In this document: one piece after another, positions 5,868-5,962 of the stretch
Layout: each line of letters begins with the position of its first letter
How positions within the stretch are numbered: the stretch's first letter is position 1
Source: an uncultured Clostridia bacterium
GTDB lineage: Bacteria > Bacillota_A > Clostridia > Oscillospirales > Oscillospiraceae
DNA length: 5,962 nt
Reading direction: 5' to 3'
Assembly (NCBI GenBank): GCA_946410505.1
Contig: CAMKAP010000129.1
Coordinates: 1 to 5,962, forward strand
Notes under the pieces: model-generated
Databases searched by the model: none
What the model saw: only the letters and a program-made list of their open reading frames with translations
Told to the model about the DNA's origin: nothing
Position numbers and translations under genes: made by a program

Positions 5868-5962
5868 GGTTTAGTATAGCCAACACTTTATACTTCTGAT
5901 CCTTTTCTTTTGTAGGTTTGTCAATGATGTGTTACAACGTTCGGAAAAGAAGAAAGAGCCTG
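5868..5962 (-). promoter_or_regulatory. tepA upstream region with dyad and partial promoter boxes
   Basis: This A/T-rich stretch holds no gene I can support. On the minus strand it has a perfect TTGACA (5924-5919), a TATAAA (5892-5887) and a TATACT (5878-5873), but no pair has normal 16-18 base spacing. TATACT is too close to the ribosome binding site to be the -10. TATAAA would give a leader of about 27 bases but lacks a good -35. A further option is TTGTAA with TACAAA, 17 bases apart, around 5936-5908. AGTATA and TATACT form an inverted repeat with a 10-base spacer at 5873-5894. Confidence 0.3.

Noticed and set aside
5248..5874. Plus-strand open frame of 208 codons opposite tepA
   Set aside because: It mirrors tepA, whose catalytic motifs and ribosome binding site are clear, and shows no family resemblance.
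5873..5924. TTGACA and TATACT as one promoter for tepA
   Set aside because: They are about 40 bases apart, far beyond sigma-A spacing, and a start after TATACT would fall within the ribosome binding site.
1..5962. tRNA, rRNA, CRISPR, insertion sequence or prophage signals
   Set aside because: I saw no repeated units, tRNA-like cloverleaf, transposase motif or terminal repeats; coding density and gene types are ordinary chromosomal.

Overview
The window reads as chromosomal DNA of a GC-rich member of the Bacillota, most likely a Clostridia lineage such as Oscillospiraceae. I base this on the gene set (TepA-type ClpP, FtsK/SpoIIIE translocase, Mini-ribonuclease III, RqcH), the strong GGAGG ribosome binding sites, the use of a TTG start, and visibly GC-rich codons. 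The lineage is inferred from protein families, not from a search.

All five genes lie on the minus strand, so transcription runs from high to low coordinates. In that order they are: tepA (5853-5218, ClpP-like serine protease), uppP (5102-4269, undecaprenyl-diphosphatase), ftsK/spoIIIE (4249-1571, membrane-anchored DNA translocase), mrnC (1521-1123, Mini-RNase III), and rqcH (1120 to beyond the left edge, NFACT-family ribosome quality control factor, 373 codons present, C-terminus missing).

Control elements visible: about 109 bases upstream of tepA with a dyad and loose promoter-like boxes; a strong GC hairpin over the tepA stop codon without a U-tract; a sigma-A-like promoter with extended -10 before uppP; a 19-base uppP-ftsK gap that implies co-transcription; and a perfect 12-bp stem with T-tract between ftsK and mrnC. 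The mrnC and rqcH genes are 2 bases apart, with the rqcH ribosome binding site inside the end of mrnC.

Functionally the window joins two themes. tepA, uppP and ftsK concern the cell envelope, division or sporulation: lipid carrier recycling, chromosome pumping, and a protease linked to spore outgrowth in Bacillus. mrnC and rqcH both act on the large ribosomal subunit: 23S rRNA end maturation and rescue of stalled 50S complexes. I see no mobile element, CRISPR array, tRNA, rRNA or defence system. The genes look like intact housekeeping genes, and I found no convincing undescribed system. The more interesting points are the placement of the hairpins and the gene pairings.
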